Of a stretch of 64,000 bases of DNA, positions 19,018-30,602 are shown piece after piece. The notes beneath the pieces are model-generated. The model was given only the letters and a program-made list of their open reading frames with translations. It did no database searches and was not told the origin of the DNA. The DNA is from [Ruminococcus] lactaris ATCC 29176 (GTDB lineage Bacteria > Bacillota > Clostridia > Lachnospirales > Lachnospiraceae), in assembly GCF_025152405.1 (NCBI RefSeq), contig NZ_CP102292.1, positions 1,860,001 to 1,924,000 on the forward strand, in the 5' to 3' direction. How positions within the stretch are numbered: the first letter of the stretch is position 1; each line of letters starts with the position of its first letter. A program made the translations under genes and the position numbers.

Positions 19018-19085
19018 TGATGCCAGGGTCAAAAGGTCTAAGCCCACATGAGCTTGCTCATAGGTAGGTGAGCAACTGACAGCAA
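19018..19085. repeat. Intergenic repeat element, shorter copy B
   Basis: It begins TGATGCCAGGGTCAAAAGG, which matches the start of the element at 5743 with two differences. At the same distance it has the hairpin ATGAGC-TT-GCTCAT, whose pairing is kept although its sequence differs from the GTGTGC stem of copy A. The inverted right end seen in copy A is missing or strongly diverged. Confidence 0.5.
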
Positions 19086-19118
19086 ATATTTTAGTCGAAA
19101 GTAAAACCGAAGATTTTC

Positions 19119-19147
19119 TTGCTCCTTCTTTCAGATTCCTTTATAAT
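19119..19147 (+). promoter_or_regulatory. Sigma-A promoter of nfo
   Basis: TTGCTC (19119-19124) and a perfect TATAAT (19142-19147) are separated by 17 bases, with an AGAAAGGA ribosome site between them and the nfo start. Confidence 0.7.
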
Positions 19148-19180
19148 GAAGTAATACTTTCAGAAAGGACGGATTTATCT

Positions 19181-20086
19181 ATGAAATTAGGTTCTCACGT
19201 AAGCATGAGTGGAAAAGAGATGCTCCTTGGTTCTGCGAAAGAAGCGGTCTCCTATGGAGCTGATACATTTATGTTCTATACCGGTGCTCCGCAGAATACC
19301 CGCCGAAAAGACATCAGCGAACTTCAGATTGATCCTGCCTGGGAATACATGAAAGCCCATGGCATCCGGGAGATTGTTGTCCACGCTCCCTACATCATCA
19401 ATCTCGGAAACACTGTCAGACCAGAAACTTTCTCCCTTGCTGTTGAATTTCTCGCCAAAGAGCTTGAACGTACCATTGCCTGTAAAAGCCACACCCTGAT
19501 CCTTCATCCCGGTTCCCATGTAGGCGAAGGAATTGAGGCCGGAACCGCACAGATTATTCAAGGGCTGAACGAAGTCCTCTCTTCTGACACAGACTGCTGC
19601 ATTGCACTGGAGACCATGGCCGGAAAAGGCTCGGAAATTGGTCGTACATTTGAAGAACTGGCTGCCATTTACGATGGTGTAATGCATAACGACAAACTGC
19701 GGGTCTGCTTTGATACCTGTCACACCAGTGACAGCGGATATGATATCATCCATCATTTCGATGCTGTCATGGATTCTTTTGACCGTATCCTCGGAAAAGA
19801 ACAGATTGCTGTCTTCCATATTAACGACAGCAAGAATCTCCCCGGTGCAGCAAAAGACCGGCATGAAAATCTCGGATTCGGACAAATTGGATTTGACGCC
19901 CTGAACTATATTGTTCATCATCCCGACTTTGAAAATGTCCCCAAAATCCTCGAAACTCCCTATATTCCTTCTGCAACAAAAGCGAAAAAATCTTATGCTC
20001 CTTATAAATATGAGATACAGATGCTGAGAGAACAGGTTTTTAATCCACATATGAAAGAACAGATTCTTGCCGATGCAGAAAACTAG
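19181..20086 (+). CDS. nfo: Deoxyribonuclease IV (AP endonuclease)
   Basis: Endonuclease IV cuts the backbone 5' of abasic sites in base excision repair. The 301-residue protein is of family length and carries the zinc-site motifs of the barrel: GSHVS at the N-terminus, [43 protein letters not shown] and [11 protein letters not shown]. It is a single-gene unit on the plus strand with its own promoter, facing away from argS. No hairpin with a strong T-run follows directly; an AGCAGAAA inverted pair spans 20088-20141. Confidence 0.97.
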   Translation: MKLGSHVSMSGKEMLLGSAKEAVSYGADTFMFYTGAPQNTRRKDISELQIDPAWEYMKAHGIREIVVHAPYIINLGNTVRPETFSLAVEFLAKELERTIACKSHTLILHPGSHVGEGIEAGTAQIIQGLNEVLSSDTDCCIALETMAGKGSEIGRTFEELAAIYDGVMHNDKLRVCFDTCHTSDSGYDIIHHFDAVMDSFDRILGKEQIAVFHINDSKNLPGAAKDRHENLGFGQIGFDALNYIVHHPDFENVPKILETPYIPSATKAKKSYAPYKYEIQMLREQVFNPHMKEQILADAEN

Positions 20087-20173
20087 CAGAAAGTCTCCGG
20101 ATGCTGGTCACCGGTCTTATGAACAGTAAAATTTTTTCTGCTCATGATGAAATCCATCAAGCAAGATTCACCC

Positions 20174-20202
20174 TTTACTTTTCTTTTATTTTATGGTAGG
20201 AT
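20174..20202 (+). promoter_or_regulatory. Probable promoter of tRNA-Arg
   Basis: TTTACT (20174-20179) and TAGGAT (20197-20202) are separated by 17 bases, about 40 bases before the tRNA. Confidence 0.5.
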
Positions 20203-20241
20203 AAATAAGGTTGTTGATGAATTTCATCATACAATCGGAAT

Positions 20242-20313
20242 GCGTCTGTAGCTCAGTGGATAGAGCGATGCCCTCCGGAGGCATGTGCGGCGGTTCGACT
20301 CCGCTCAGACGCT
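20242..20313 (+). tRNA. tRNA-Arg (anticodon CCG)
   Basis: The cloverleaf folds fully: acceptor GCGTCTG/CAGACGC, D-stem GCTC/GAGC, anticodon stem ATGCC/GGCAT around loop CTCCGGA (anticodon CCG at 20275-20277, reading CGG), a 4-base variable loop and a T-arm GGCGG-TTCGACT-CCGCT. The D-loop AGTGGATA contains the adenine expected at position 20, an arginine identity element. CCA is not encoded, and the discriminator base appears to be U, which is unusual for tRNA-Arg. A run of T follows at once and may end transcription. The 3' end overlaps the stop codon of the surface-protein gene on the other strand. Confidence 0.93.
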
Positions 20314-22917
20314 TTTTTTGTACCCTTTTTTCCTTTTTCGAGTTAAGGTCAGAAGCATCAGAATCAATACCACACTTTCTGCTGATACGATCATCATCCA
20401 CTGTTTCATTTGCGATGGATCCCCGGTTTTTACTGACTGGGGTTCTGATTTTTTCTTCTCTTTTTCCACAATGATCTTCTCTTTTTGATTCGTTATCCTC
20501 ATTTTCCTGACAAATTCTTTCTGTTCGTCATCTTCTGCATCCTTAGTCAGTTCCACGATCCATTCTTTTTCTGCCCGGATATATCCTTCCGGTGCCTGGA
20601 TTTCTCTGACCCGGTATGTTCCCTGACAGAGCAGTCCGCTTTCTGCCTTTCCTTTTTCATCCGTCTTCAATACTGCGGCTGTCTCTCCGGCTTTTATCTG
20701 AATGGTTCCGTCCCCGGTTATGATATCTTTTTCTGCTACAACTTCAAACTCTGCACCTTCCAGTACGTCTCCTGTATCAGCATCTGTCTTTATTATTTCC
20801 AGTTTTCCCATCAAAGGTTCATCGTAAAATTCTACCGTAACCGGTTCTGCCCAGTTATGTCCTTCCCGGATCTCAAATGCCACATCTTCTCCCAGCAGAT
20901 AACCATAAGGTGCTTCTATCTCCCTGAAATAATAGGTACCAGGCTTCAGTTTCTCCGGCAGAAGAAACATTCCGTCTTCACCGGTCTCAAAATAAGTATG
21001 CTCTGTCTCTTCCGGATAATAACTTTTCATGGTGATCACTTTTTTCTCATCGTCCAGCAGCTCAAATTTTGCTCCTTTTACCCGGATCGTCTTCCCCGTT
21101 ACTGCATCTTTTTTCACCAGTCTGACGGGTGAAACGATTTGCTTATCCTCCAGCAGATAATAAAATGTCTGTCCCTCCTCAGAGATCGTCACTTCAAAAT
21201 CCTGTACCGGTTTCATTCCCTGCGGAGGATTTATTTCATGGACAGTATAAGTATCATAGACAAGATTTCCCCTTGCATTTTCTCCTGATTGCTTTGTCGT
21301 TGCATAACCTTTTTCATCTGTCACGATTTTAAAAACTTCTCCGGTACTTTTTGCTGTCAGGGAAAACTCAATCCCTTCCAGCGGAGTCTTGTGTTCTGTT
21401 TCAGGATCTGTGTCCTCTCTGAATTTAATCAGTTCGATATCACCCCGGATCACCTGTTCTGCGACCTCCACCGGTTCATAAGTGCAGACAGCCTCGGCTG
21501 TTCCCTCCGGAAGAATCTTCCTCACAACTACCTCATCTTTTGTCAGATATCCATCCGGTGCTTTCGTTTCCCTGATTGTCACTGTCCCAAGTGGAAACGC
21601 TGCTTCCCCATCTGACAGTTCAAAAAATGCATCGCCACTGACCTTATGCTCCGGATCAAAAGTGATCTTTCCTGAAGCATCTGTCCGCATGAGCCAGATT
21701 CTTTCGGCTTTCATTCCTTTTTTTGCAGGATCTTCCTCATACAGTCCTTTATAGTATCTGATTTCAAATTCTGCTCCTTCCAGTGTCGCATGACCTGAAG
21801 CTTCACATTTCCCTGTATCGGCATCCTTTTTTTGCAGAATAAGACTGACTGGATTTTTCTGCGGTATATCACTGACTTCTATCATCGCCGTCTGACCGGA
21901 TAAAACGCAGATCGGATAAACTGTATCATCCAGTGCATAACCTGTCGGACAACTTTTCTCTTTTATATAATATTGTCCCGGACTGACCGTCAGTTCTTGC
22001 GTCATTCCATTTTCATCGGTTGTAAGCGTTCCTGTCAGATTTTTACACCCGGCATCAGTATAGACTCCGTAAACCGCTCCGTTTAAACGATATGCCGGAT
22101 TCTGCTCTGTCACCTGCGGCTCTTTTGAACTTTTCTTCAGTTTTGCTTTTCCATGCGGAACATAAGTCCAGCCACCCATGACCTGCTTTCCGTTTCCTCC
22201 GTTGATGACGTATGCACAAAATCCCTGATCCGGTACAGCCAATGCCCTGATCTCCTCCAGTTTCTTTTGAAATGCTTTCTTCAGATCTTCGTAGTATTCC
22301 TGCCTTTTCAGATTCGTTCCATAAAAAGCGGCATCAAAGTCAAACGCATTATAGACCCATGACAAGAACATATGGCTGTAGCAATATCTCTCATCAAAAC
22401 CTGCCACTGCTGCCCCCTGCTTTACATCCCCGATCTGCCAGTACCCTTCACTTCCGTACCATTGATACAGTGCCGCTTCACCGGGAGCAGCAACAGAATA
22501 ATATAATGCCCTTGCAAGATCAGAAGTATTTTCCAGTTTTACTGCTGTATAATTTCCACTCTGCGGAGTACCTCTTGCCGGTTCTAAACACCATGCACTG
22601 TTCCCTTCCGCCTCAAAATAATTGGTAGAATAGCCTGAATAATAGATAACTCTGCCACATTCTACATAAACCGTCTTCGCTTCTTCCGCCGACTGAACAT
22701 CCACATCCTCTTTCGCTGACCGGTCTGCTACATCCGCTTCAGGAAAATAAGCATTCCTGATCCGGTTCCTTTTTTCTTCAATCTGCTCCTTCACCTCTTC
22801 TTTTTCTGAAGTTTCCGCTTTTGCCGAAATGCCTTTCTCTCCCAGTGCCGTAAACAGAATCACCAGGATCATCACCGCCGAGAGAAGACTTCCATGAAAT
22901 TTCCCCTTTTTTCTCAT
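20305..22917 (-). CDS. Surface protein with N-terminal thioester-like domain, five SpaA/Cna-B repeats and a sorting signal
   Basis: The 870-residue protein starts with a signal peptide (hydrophobic 11-25). Residues 80-250 resemble the thioester domain of Gram-positive adhesins, with Cys110 in AWCLEP as the likely thioester cysteine. The usual glutamine partner is not evident (SHMFLSW stands in its place), so bond formation is uncertain. Five prealbumin-like SpaA repeats follow at about 275-350, 357-485, 490-595, 597-700 and 704-810, each opening with an LxGAxF-like motif. The C-terminus has VKTGD at 829-833, a membrane helix (about 839-858) and RKRKK, a variant sortase signal. It is probably attached to the cell wall for adhesion; no sortase is in the window. 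Its start overlaps the stop of the DUF5688 gene, and its stop lies inside tRNA-Arg on the opposite strand. Confidence 0.88.
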   Translation of the reverse strand: MRKKGKFHGSLLSAVMILVILFTALGEKGISAKAETSEKEEVKEQIEEKRNRIRNAYFPEADVADRSAKEDVDVQSAEEAKTVYVECGRVIYYSGYSTNYFEAEGNSAWCLEPARGTPQSGNYTAVKLENTSDLARALYYSVAAPGEAALYQWYGSEGYWQIGDVKQGAAVAGFDERYCYSHMFLSWVYNAFDFDAAFYGTNLKRQEYYEDLKKAFQKKLEEIRALAVPDQGFCAYVINGGNGKQVMGGWTYVPHGKAKLKKSSKEPQVTEQNPAYRLNGAVYGVYTDAGCKNLTGTLTTDENGMTQELTVSPGQYYIKEKSCPTGYALDDTVYPICVLSGQTAMIEVSDIPQKNPVSLILQKKDADTGKCEASGHATLEGAEFEIRYYKGLYEEDPAKKGMKAERIWLMRTDASGKITFDPEHKVSGDAFFELSDGEAAFPLGTVTIRETKAPDGYLTKDEVVVRKILPEGTAEAVCTYEPVEVAEQVIRGDIELIKFREDTDPETEHKTPLEGIEFSLTAKSTGEVFKIVTDEKGYATTKQSGENARGNLVYDTYTVHEINPPQGMKPVQDFEVTISEEGQTFYYLLEDKQIVSPVRLVKKDAVTGKTIRVKGAKFELLDDEKKVITMKSYYPEETEHTYFETGEDGMFLLPEKLKPGTYYFREIEAPYGYLLGEDVAFEIREGHNWAEPVTVEFYDEPLMGKLEIIKTDADTGDVLEGAEFEVVAEKDIITGDGTIQIKAGETAAVLKTDEKGKAESGLLCQGTYRVREIQAPEGYIRAEKEWIVELTKDAEDDEQKEFVRKMRITNQKEKIIVEKEKKKSEPQSVKTGDPSQMKQWMMIVSAESVVLILMLLTLTRKRKKGYKKSV

Positions 22918-23864
22918 TTCGTCTCCTCCTTTACCTGATATGCTTTTCCACCCATGCTGATGGTCTTATTTTTTCTGCTGTACCGGTATACATGACTTCC
23001 CAGGATTTCTTCTTCCGGTACCTGCGTCTCATTGATCTCGCAGACCATTTTTTCCATCTCCGCCACACTGATCCCTGCTGAAGCCGGAACCAGGATCACC
23101 TCATGGATGCTGCTTGGAAGTATATAAAAATCTTCCTCTAAAATATCACCCATCATTCTTAACACATAAGGATAGATCATGCAGGCTGCTCCGTTGCTTC
23201 TTGCACGGTTCGACAGGACATACATTTTATCTTCTCCCTTCTCTTCACTTTCCAGGAGATTCTGCTCTCTGCGTGCCTCTTTTCCGGCAGCCCCCAACAG
23301 TTCACTCATGGCATACTGCATTGTAAAGCACTCTGCCATAAGCAGCCGCCTTGTATTCCTGTCCGCTTCACTCCAGAGTATTTTCTCTGTCGTCTTCCAC
23401 TGATCCATATGCCTGTCGCTGATCAGCATAGCCGTAGTCCCCTTTTCACTTGCATCCAGCAGAACATAATAGATCAATGACAGATCCAGTATTTCCCTGT
23501 GCGGAACATCCTGAAGCATCTGTTCATTTTTTTCAGTATTGACAAGCCTGTATACAATTCTTTCTCTGACCTTTTGAAAATCAAAAATCTTTTCATAATC
23601 CCAGGATTCATCTTTTTTAATTTTTTCATAAGTCTCCAACAGCTCGTCCACGATCTCATTGATCGTCTTTCCTCCGAGATAACTTTCATAAAATTCTTCT
23701 AAATAAATCGTCGGTGAAAGATTGATTCCCGGAGTTTCAAGGATCACACCTGTCCTCCGTGTATCGTTATTCTTCACTGCTGTATAAACTGTCGCTTTCA
23801 GACCTCCTTCTTTTCTCTGGTTTATCATAGTTTCAACCGCATGTACAAATTCTGTATAATTCAC
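22914..23864 (-). CDS. DUF5688 family protein
   Basis: The 316-residue soluble protein matches my recollection of the DUF5688 family, found mainly in Lachnospiraceae: an N-terminal segment with TRRTGVILETPG and NLSPTIYLEEFYE, a middle YVLLDASEKGTTAMLISDRHMDQW segment and a C-terminal part resembling family members. The function is unknown. The start is a GTG at 23864 with an AAAGGAG site close before it. The stop overlaps the ATG of the surface-protein gene (ATGA), so the two are translated together and a role in expression or display of that protein is possible but unproven. A promoter is visible at 23969-23997. Confidence 0.75.
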   Translation of the reverse strand: MNYTEFVHAVETMINQRKEGGLKATVYTAVKNNDTRRTGVILETPGINLSPTIYLEEFYESYLGGKTINEIVDELLETYEKIKKDESWDYEKIFDFQKVRERIVYRLVNTEKNEQMLQDVPHREILDLSLIYYVLLDASEKGTTAMLISDRHMDQWKTTEKILWSEADRNTRRLLMAECFTMQYAMSELLGAAGKEARREQNLLESEEKGEDKMYVLSNRARSNGAACMIYPYVLRMMGDILEEDFYILPSSIHEVILVPASAGISVAEMEKMVCEINETQVPEEEILGSHVYRYSRKNKTISMGGKAYQVKEETK

Positions 23865-23909
23865 CTTTCTCCTTTCCGACTGCGGTCCACTGATTTTTGA
23901 ATGAAATTC

Positions 23910-23924
23910 GGTACGATCCGTACC
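23910..23924. promoter_or_regulatory. Perfect short inverted repeat in the DUF5688 leader
   Basis: GGTACG-ATC-CGTACC is a perfect 6-base inverted repeat located between the promoter and the GTG start of the DUF5688 gene. It could be an operator or a small RNA hairpin; no regulator is identified. Confidence 0.35.
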
Positions 23925-23968
23925 TGACTGATTCGATTTATGAATTGAAACAATATTATGTGCTATTT

Positions 23969-23997
23969 ATTATATGCGACCGTCCACCTGACCGCAA
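23969..23997 (-). promoter_or_regulatory. Sigma-A promoter of the DUF5688 - surface protein pair
   Basis: TTGCGG (23992-23997) and a perfect TATAAT (23969-23974) are separated by 17 bases on the minus strand, giving a leader of roughly 95 bases. Confidence 0.65.
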
Positions 23998-24046
23998 CAT
24001 AAAAATTATTAAAACTTTCCAAACTAATTAAAAATATATAAAAAAG

Positions 24047-24081
24047 GAGCCGCAGACATGAACATCTCATGTATACGACTC
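24047..24081 (-). terminator. Intrinsic terminator after efp
   Basis: A long stem formed by 24047-24062 and 24067-24081 (outer GAG/CTC, inner ACATGA/TCATGT) is followed on the minus strand by six T residues, 23 bases past the efp stop. Confidence 0.8.
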
Positions 24082-24103
24082 TGACTAATTATGAATATCC
24101 GGA

Positions 24104-24661
24104 TTATACTCTTGAGAGATACTCTCCAGTACGTGTATCGATTTTCAGAACATCTCCTGTCTCAACGAACAGCGGAACCATAACGGTAGCACCTGTCTCT
24201 ACGATTGCAGGCTTTGTAGCACCCTGTGCTGTATCACCCTTGAATCCAGGCTCTGTCTCTGTAATCGCCAACTCTACGAACAGCGGTGGCTCTACAGAAA
24301 ATACATTTCCATTGTGGGAACAGATCTTAACTGTCTCATTCTCTTTTACGAACTTCAGTGCGTCACCAACAACATCTGAGTTCAGTGCGATCTGATCATA
24401 TGTCTCCATATCCATGAAGTTATAGAGATCTCCATCCTGATACAGATACTGCATATCTTTTCTCTCGATATGAGCATTCTCAAATTTCTCTGTAGGACGG
24501 AATGTCTTCTCAACAACTCCTCCACTGATGATATTCTTTAATTTTGTTCTTACGAAAGCAGCACCCTTTCCAGGCTTTACGTGCTGGAACTCCATAATCT
24601 GATAAATATTTCCTTCAATCTCGATTGTAATACCGTTCTTAAAATCTCCTGCTGAAACCAT
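24104..24661 (-). CDS. efp: Elongation factor P
   Basis: EF-P binds stalled ribosomes and helps form peptide bonds at consecutive prolines. The 185-residue protein has three beta-barrel domains of the normal size. The domain I loop reads PGKGAAF, so a lysine occupies the position that is modified in many bacteria; no modification enzyme is seen in the window. The C-terminal signature [16 protein letters not shown] is intact. It has its own promoter (24709-24737) and terminator, making it a single-gene unit, and the start has a GGAGG site. Confidence 0.97.
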   Translation of the reverse strand: MVSAGDFKNGITIEIEGNIYQIMEFQHVKPGKGAAFVRTKLKNIISGGVVEKTFRPTEKFENAHIERKDMQYLYQDGDLYNFMDMETYDQIALNSDVVGDALKFVKENETVKICSHNGNVFSVEPPLFVELAITETEPGFKGDTAQGATKPAIVETGATVMVPLFVETGDVLKIDTRTGEYLSRV

Positions 24662-24708
24662 GTATAATCCTCCTTCAATAACTTATCATTCAGGCATTCG
24701 CTCATACC

Positions 24709-24737
24709 ATTTTATACTAATTTTCTACTTTTTTCAA
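24709..24737 (-). promoter_or_regulatory. Sigma-A promoter of efp
   Basis: TTGAAA (24732-24737) and TAAAAT (24709-24714) are 17 bases apart on the minus strand. Confidence 0.7.
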
Positions 24738-24771
24738 TCCTTTTTTGCAGGTTGCCCTGTCTTAAATGCAT

Positions 24772-25278
24772 TTATCTGCATTCTTTTTCATAAAAATGCA
24801 ATACAATCTTCTCCAGATACCGTTTTAACACAATCTGGATCTCTTCTTTCGGATTCATAGGCTGCACAAGAATATTATGAATCCCGGCTCTTTTTGCTCC
24901 CCACACATCCGTAAAAAGCTGATCTCCGACAAATATTGTACTGGACAGATCTGTCCCCATCAGTTCCATCGCACGCTTATAATTACCTGTAGCCGGCTTA
25001 TGTGCATTAAAAATATAATGCGTCCCTACATCCTGATTGAACATCTCAACCCGCTTCTTCTGGTTATTCGACAAAAGACAGGACTCAAACCCGATCTCTT
25101 TCAAACGTCTGAACAACTGCTTTGCCCGTTCATCTGCCGGAGCACCATGCGGAACCAGTGTATTGTCAATATCGAAAATTACACCTCTGTACCCTTCCTG
25201 ATACAGCTTTTCAAATGGAATACTGTATGTTGATTCCATATATTCATCCGGGAAAAATTGATCAAACATTCTCTTCAT
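24772..25278 (-). CDS. YqeG family HAD IIIA-type phosphatase
   Basis: The 168-residue protein matches the YqeG family of small HAD phosphatases. Motif I is FDIDNTLVPHG (nucleophile Asp in DIDNT), motif II is LLSNN, motif III is the lysine of NAHKPATG, and motif IV is VGDQLFTDVWGAKRAG. The physiological substrate is not known; some relatives in other lineages act on phosphatidylglycerophosphate. The start overlaps the end of the chorismate mutase-shikimate kinase gene by 17 bases, so the two are translationally coupled. Confidence 0.9.
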   Translation of the reverse strand: MKRMFDQFFPDEYMESTYSIPFEKLYQEGYRGVIFDIDNTLVPHGAPADERAKQLFRRLKEIGFESCLLSNNQKKRVEMFNQDVGTHYIFNAHKPATGNYKRAMELMGTDLSSTIFVGDQLFTDVWGAKRAGIHNILVQPMNPKEEIQIVLKRYLEKIVLHFYEKECR

Positions 25279-26053
25279 CTAACTCCGTAAGCTTTGAGAT
25301 AAGCTCTTCACTGATCTCAAGAATCGACTTATTATCTGTCTGGATCACAACATCCGCTGCCGCTTCATATTTCTCACGACGCTTCTCCATCATATCTGTA
25401 ATAAACGGAACATTTTTATTTCCATTCAGGATCGGTCTGTCGTTGCTGTCCTTGACACGTTCATAAATTGTCTCAGGACTTGCCGTAAGCAGAACAACTC
25501 TTCCGTTCTTCTTCATCTCGACTACATTCTGCTCACGCATGGCAACACCACCACCACAGGAAATAATGCAGTTCTCACCCTCCTGCAGTTCTTTGAGAAG
25601 ATTTGTCTCAAGATTACGGAAATATTCTTCTCCGTAAGTAGCAAAAATATCCGGGATACTCATCTCTTCACGTTCTACGATCTCCTGATCCATCTCCACC
25701 AGTTTCATGTCGAACATGGTGCTTAAGTAATCGGAAATCGTGGATTTTCCTGCTCCCATAAATCCAATCAGAACAATATTATATGAGAAGAGCTTTCTTG
25801 CCTGGATTCTCTTACTATTCCTTAAGATCCGCTTAAATACATCATGGATCTCATCCTGATATTTATTATCTTTCAGCTTCTCGTTCAGTCTGCGTTCCTG
25901 CTTGGCTTCCTGAGCCGGCTGGAGAATCGGCATACCATAAGTTTCTTTATAAGCCATGATCTTCTCGATAATGGCATTTCTCTCCACGAGTGCATCAATG
26001 ATCTTATCATCACATAATGCAAGCTGCTCGCGGTACATTTCCAGATCGTTCAT
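25262..26053 (-). CDS. Chorismate mutase - shikimate kinase fusion
   Basis: The 263-residue protein joins two enzymes of aromatic amino-acid synthesis. Residues 1-88 form an AroQ-type chorismate mutase helix bundle (MNDLEMYREQL...IIDALVERNAI...AYKE). Residues 93-255 form a shikimate kinase with the P-loop GFMGAGKST, the MDQEI magnesium/substrate segment, the FRNLE arginine motif and the CGGGV glycine motif, plus the lid arginine in NDRPIL. One enzyme works before and the other after the branch compound chorismate. I set the start at the ATG ending at 26053, with GGAGG seven bases upstream; an in-frame ATG 30 codons earlier would add a tail unlike either family. The next gene, yqeG, overlaps the end. 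Confidence 0.88.
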   Translation of the reverse strand: MNDLEMYREQLALCDDKIIDALVERNAIIEKIMAYKETYGMPILQPAQEAKQERRLNEKLKDNKYQDEIHDVFKRILRNSKRIQARKLFSYNIVLIGFMGAGKSTISDYLSTMFDMKLVEMDQEIVEREEMSIPDIFATYGEEYFRNLETNLLKELQEGENCIISCGGGVAMREQNVVEMKKNGRVVLLTASPETIYERVKDSNDRPILNGNKNVPFITDMMEKRREKYEAAADVVIQTDNKSILEISEELISKLTELDEENV

Positions 26054-26167
26054 CCTAAAACCTCCACACTTCTTTATGCTTCTTACAGATTTTCCGCTAA
26101 AATCTTTTTTCGTCGCACAATCCATCTTATTATAGCAATTCAAAAGTGGGATAGCAAGGTTTTTCGA

Positions 26168-26944
26168 TTATTCTTCAAGTGCCTTCCTTATATTATTTTT
26201 AAACTGTTTCCACGCAGCTTCATCTTCCACAAAATATTTCGGACAGATTTTCCCGGTCACATCATAATGACGGATGACCTGATCCTCATTCAGATTATAT
26301 TTTTTACACAGCCATGCTGTAAGCTGAACCATCGACTGATAAGTTTCTTTTGTAAACTTTCCTGTTTCATCCGGGTGGCAGCACTCAATGGATACCGTAT
26401 CCGCATTCCGTTCATTTGATGCATAAGCCATCTCCCATGTTGGCACACACTGGATGATCTCCCCTTCCAGTCCGACCACAAAATTGCTACTGGCCTCTGT
26501 CTCATGGCTGTCCTTCAACCCATTAAAATAATCCCTGTTCTCCTGTGCCGTACTTCCTGGATTTGCTGTATAATGGATCACAATCCCATGAATCTCATCA
26601 ATCGTTGTGCCGGGTCTTGAATATGGATTTACATCTAGAAGCTGCACATCAATCACCGGCTCTGACGCATCCACGTTGACCGTTCCGTAATCGAATGACA
26701 TACTGTCTGTTCCTCTGACTTTTCTGATACACGAACGAAGCAGAAGAACCACTGTCAACAAAAACAGCAGCAACACTCCGCTACGGATCAAGCGGTATTT
26801 TTTCACCGCTCTTCTTTCTCTCCCCGAAGGTCTGCTCCTTCTGTTCTTTTTTCTTTTATCTGTATTTCCAAAACCCGTTCTTTTCCTGTCCCATTCTCCT
26901 CTGTCCGATCTCATTTTTTCATCTCTTCTGTTTCCCTGTGCCAT
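26168..26944 (-). CDS. N-acetylmuramoyl-L-alanine amidase (Amidase_2), membrane-anchored
   Basis: The 258-residue protein starts with a strongly basic cytoplasmic tail (1-50), then one membrane helix (about 52-66), so the enzyme domain faces the cell wall. Residues 115-250 form an Amidase_2 / PGRP-like domain that cuts the bond between muramic acid and the stem peptide. Zinc ligands are suggested by the histidine of GIVIHYTANPGS, the histidine of VIRHYDVTGKICP and the following cysteine. The motif SIECCHPDE matches the family's conserved strand. It has its own promoter with an extended -10 box (27004-27012). Whether it serves growth, separation or sporulation cannot be told. Confidence 0.9.
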   Translation of the reverse strand: MAQGNRRDEKMRSDRGEWDRKRTGFGNTDKRKKNRRSRPSGRERRAVKKYRLIRSGVLLLFLLTVVLLLRSCIRKVRGTDSMSFDYGTVNVDASEPVIDVQLLDVNPYSRPGTTIDEIHGIVIHYTANPGSTAQENRDYFNGLKDSHETEASSNFVVGLEGEIIQCVPTWEMAYASNERNADTVSIECCHPDETGKFTKETYQSMVQLTAWLCKKYNLNEDQVIRHYDVTGKICPKYFVEDEAAWKQFKNNIRKALEE

Positions 26945-27003
26945 ATTCCGTACCTCATATATAAAAATCTTTTGTCTTCACACAACTTCTTTACATATTG
27001 TTC

Positions 27004-27012
27004 ATTATAGCA
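27004..27012 (-). promoter_or_regulatory. Extended -10 promoter of the amidase gene
   Basis: On the minus strand TGCTATAAT is a perfect extended -10 (TGN-TATAAT), about 65 bases before the amidase start; no strong -35 is seen. Confidence 0.55.
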
Positions 27013-27082
27013 TAGCTTTTCTAAAGGATTCTGAATAAAATCTTAGGACTTTCTTTTTAAAACTAAACAACTAAAAAAATAA

Positions 27083-27118
27083 CCCCTTTCATTAGACTTT
27101 TTTGTCTAACAAAAGGGG
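27083..27118 (-). terminator. Intrinsic terminator after guaB
   Basis: CCCC.TTT..ATTAGAC pairs with GTCTAA..AAA.GGGG around an A-rich loop on the minus strand, followed by a T-run (27073-27079), directly after the guaB stop codon. Confidence 0.88.
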
Positions 27119-27125
27119 GGCACTT

Positions 27126-28601
<1,476 letters not shown>

Positions 28602-28636
28602 TTATAAGATCCAACTATTAGTGATTGTTACCTGTT

Positions 28637-28665
28637 ATAGTACCTAAATTCAGATCAGTTGTCAA
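28637..28665 (-). promoter_or_regulatory. Sigma-A promoter of guaB
   Basis: A perfect TTGACA (28660-28665) lies 17 bases from TACTAT (28637-28642) on the minus strand. Confidence 0.8.
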
Positions 28666-28786
28666 GAACTTTAAAACTTCGACAAAGTCAATCCTGTTGA
28701 TTTATGTTAAATAGTATTATTAACTTCTGCTTATAACTGCCTCCGAAAAGCACTTTTTATTCCGAAAGTACTTGTATAATAAAAAA

Positions 28787-28814
28787 GTGCGGAAACGTCT
28801 GCACATTTCCGCAC
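28787..28814 (-). terminator. Intrinsic terminator after groEL
   Basis: GTGCGGAAA and TTTCCGCAC form a perfect 9-base stem with a ten-base loop, followed on the minus strand by six T residues, 43 bases past the groEL stop. Confidence 0.9.
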
Positions 28815-28856
28815 CCCATTTTCTTTTCCGGTTCTCAACAGGATGATGAACACTGC

Positions 28857-30602
<1,746 letters not shown>

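Larger units (their letters stand above)
18836..19180. other. Divergent intergenic region between argS and nfo
   Basis: These 345 bases hold the argS leader and promoter (minus strand), a short copy of the intergenic repeat (19018-19085) and the nfo promoter (plus strand). No T-box features are visible before argS: the leader is only about 80 bases and lacks the conserved T-box sequence. Confidence 0.7.

Noticed and set aside
19187..20050. A 287-codon open frame on the strand opposite nfo.
   Set aside because: It is the shadow of nfo, whose protein matches endonuclease IV throughout; the antisense translation has no ribosome site or family pattern.
20242..20330. tRNA-Arg as an integration site for a mobile island carrying the surface-protein genes.
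   Set aside because: No integrase, no second copy of the tRNA 3' end and no other mobile genes are visible, so adjacency alone is not enough.
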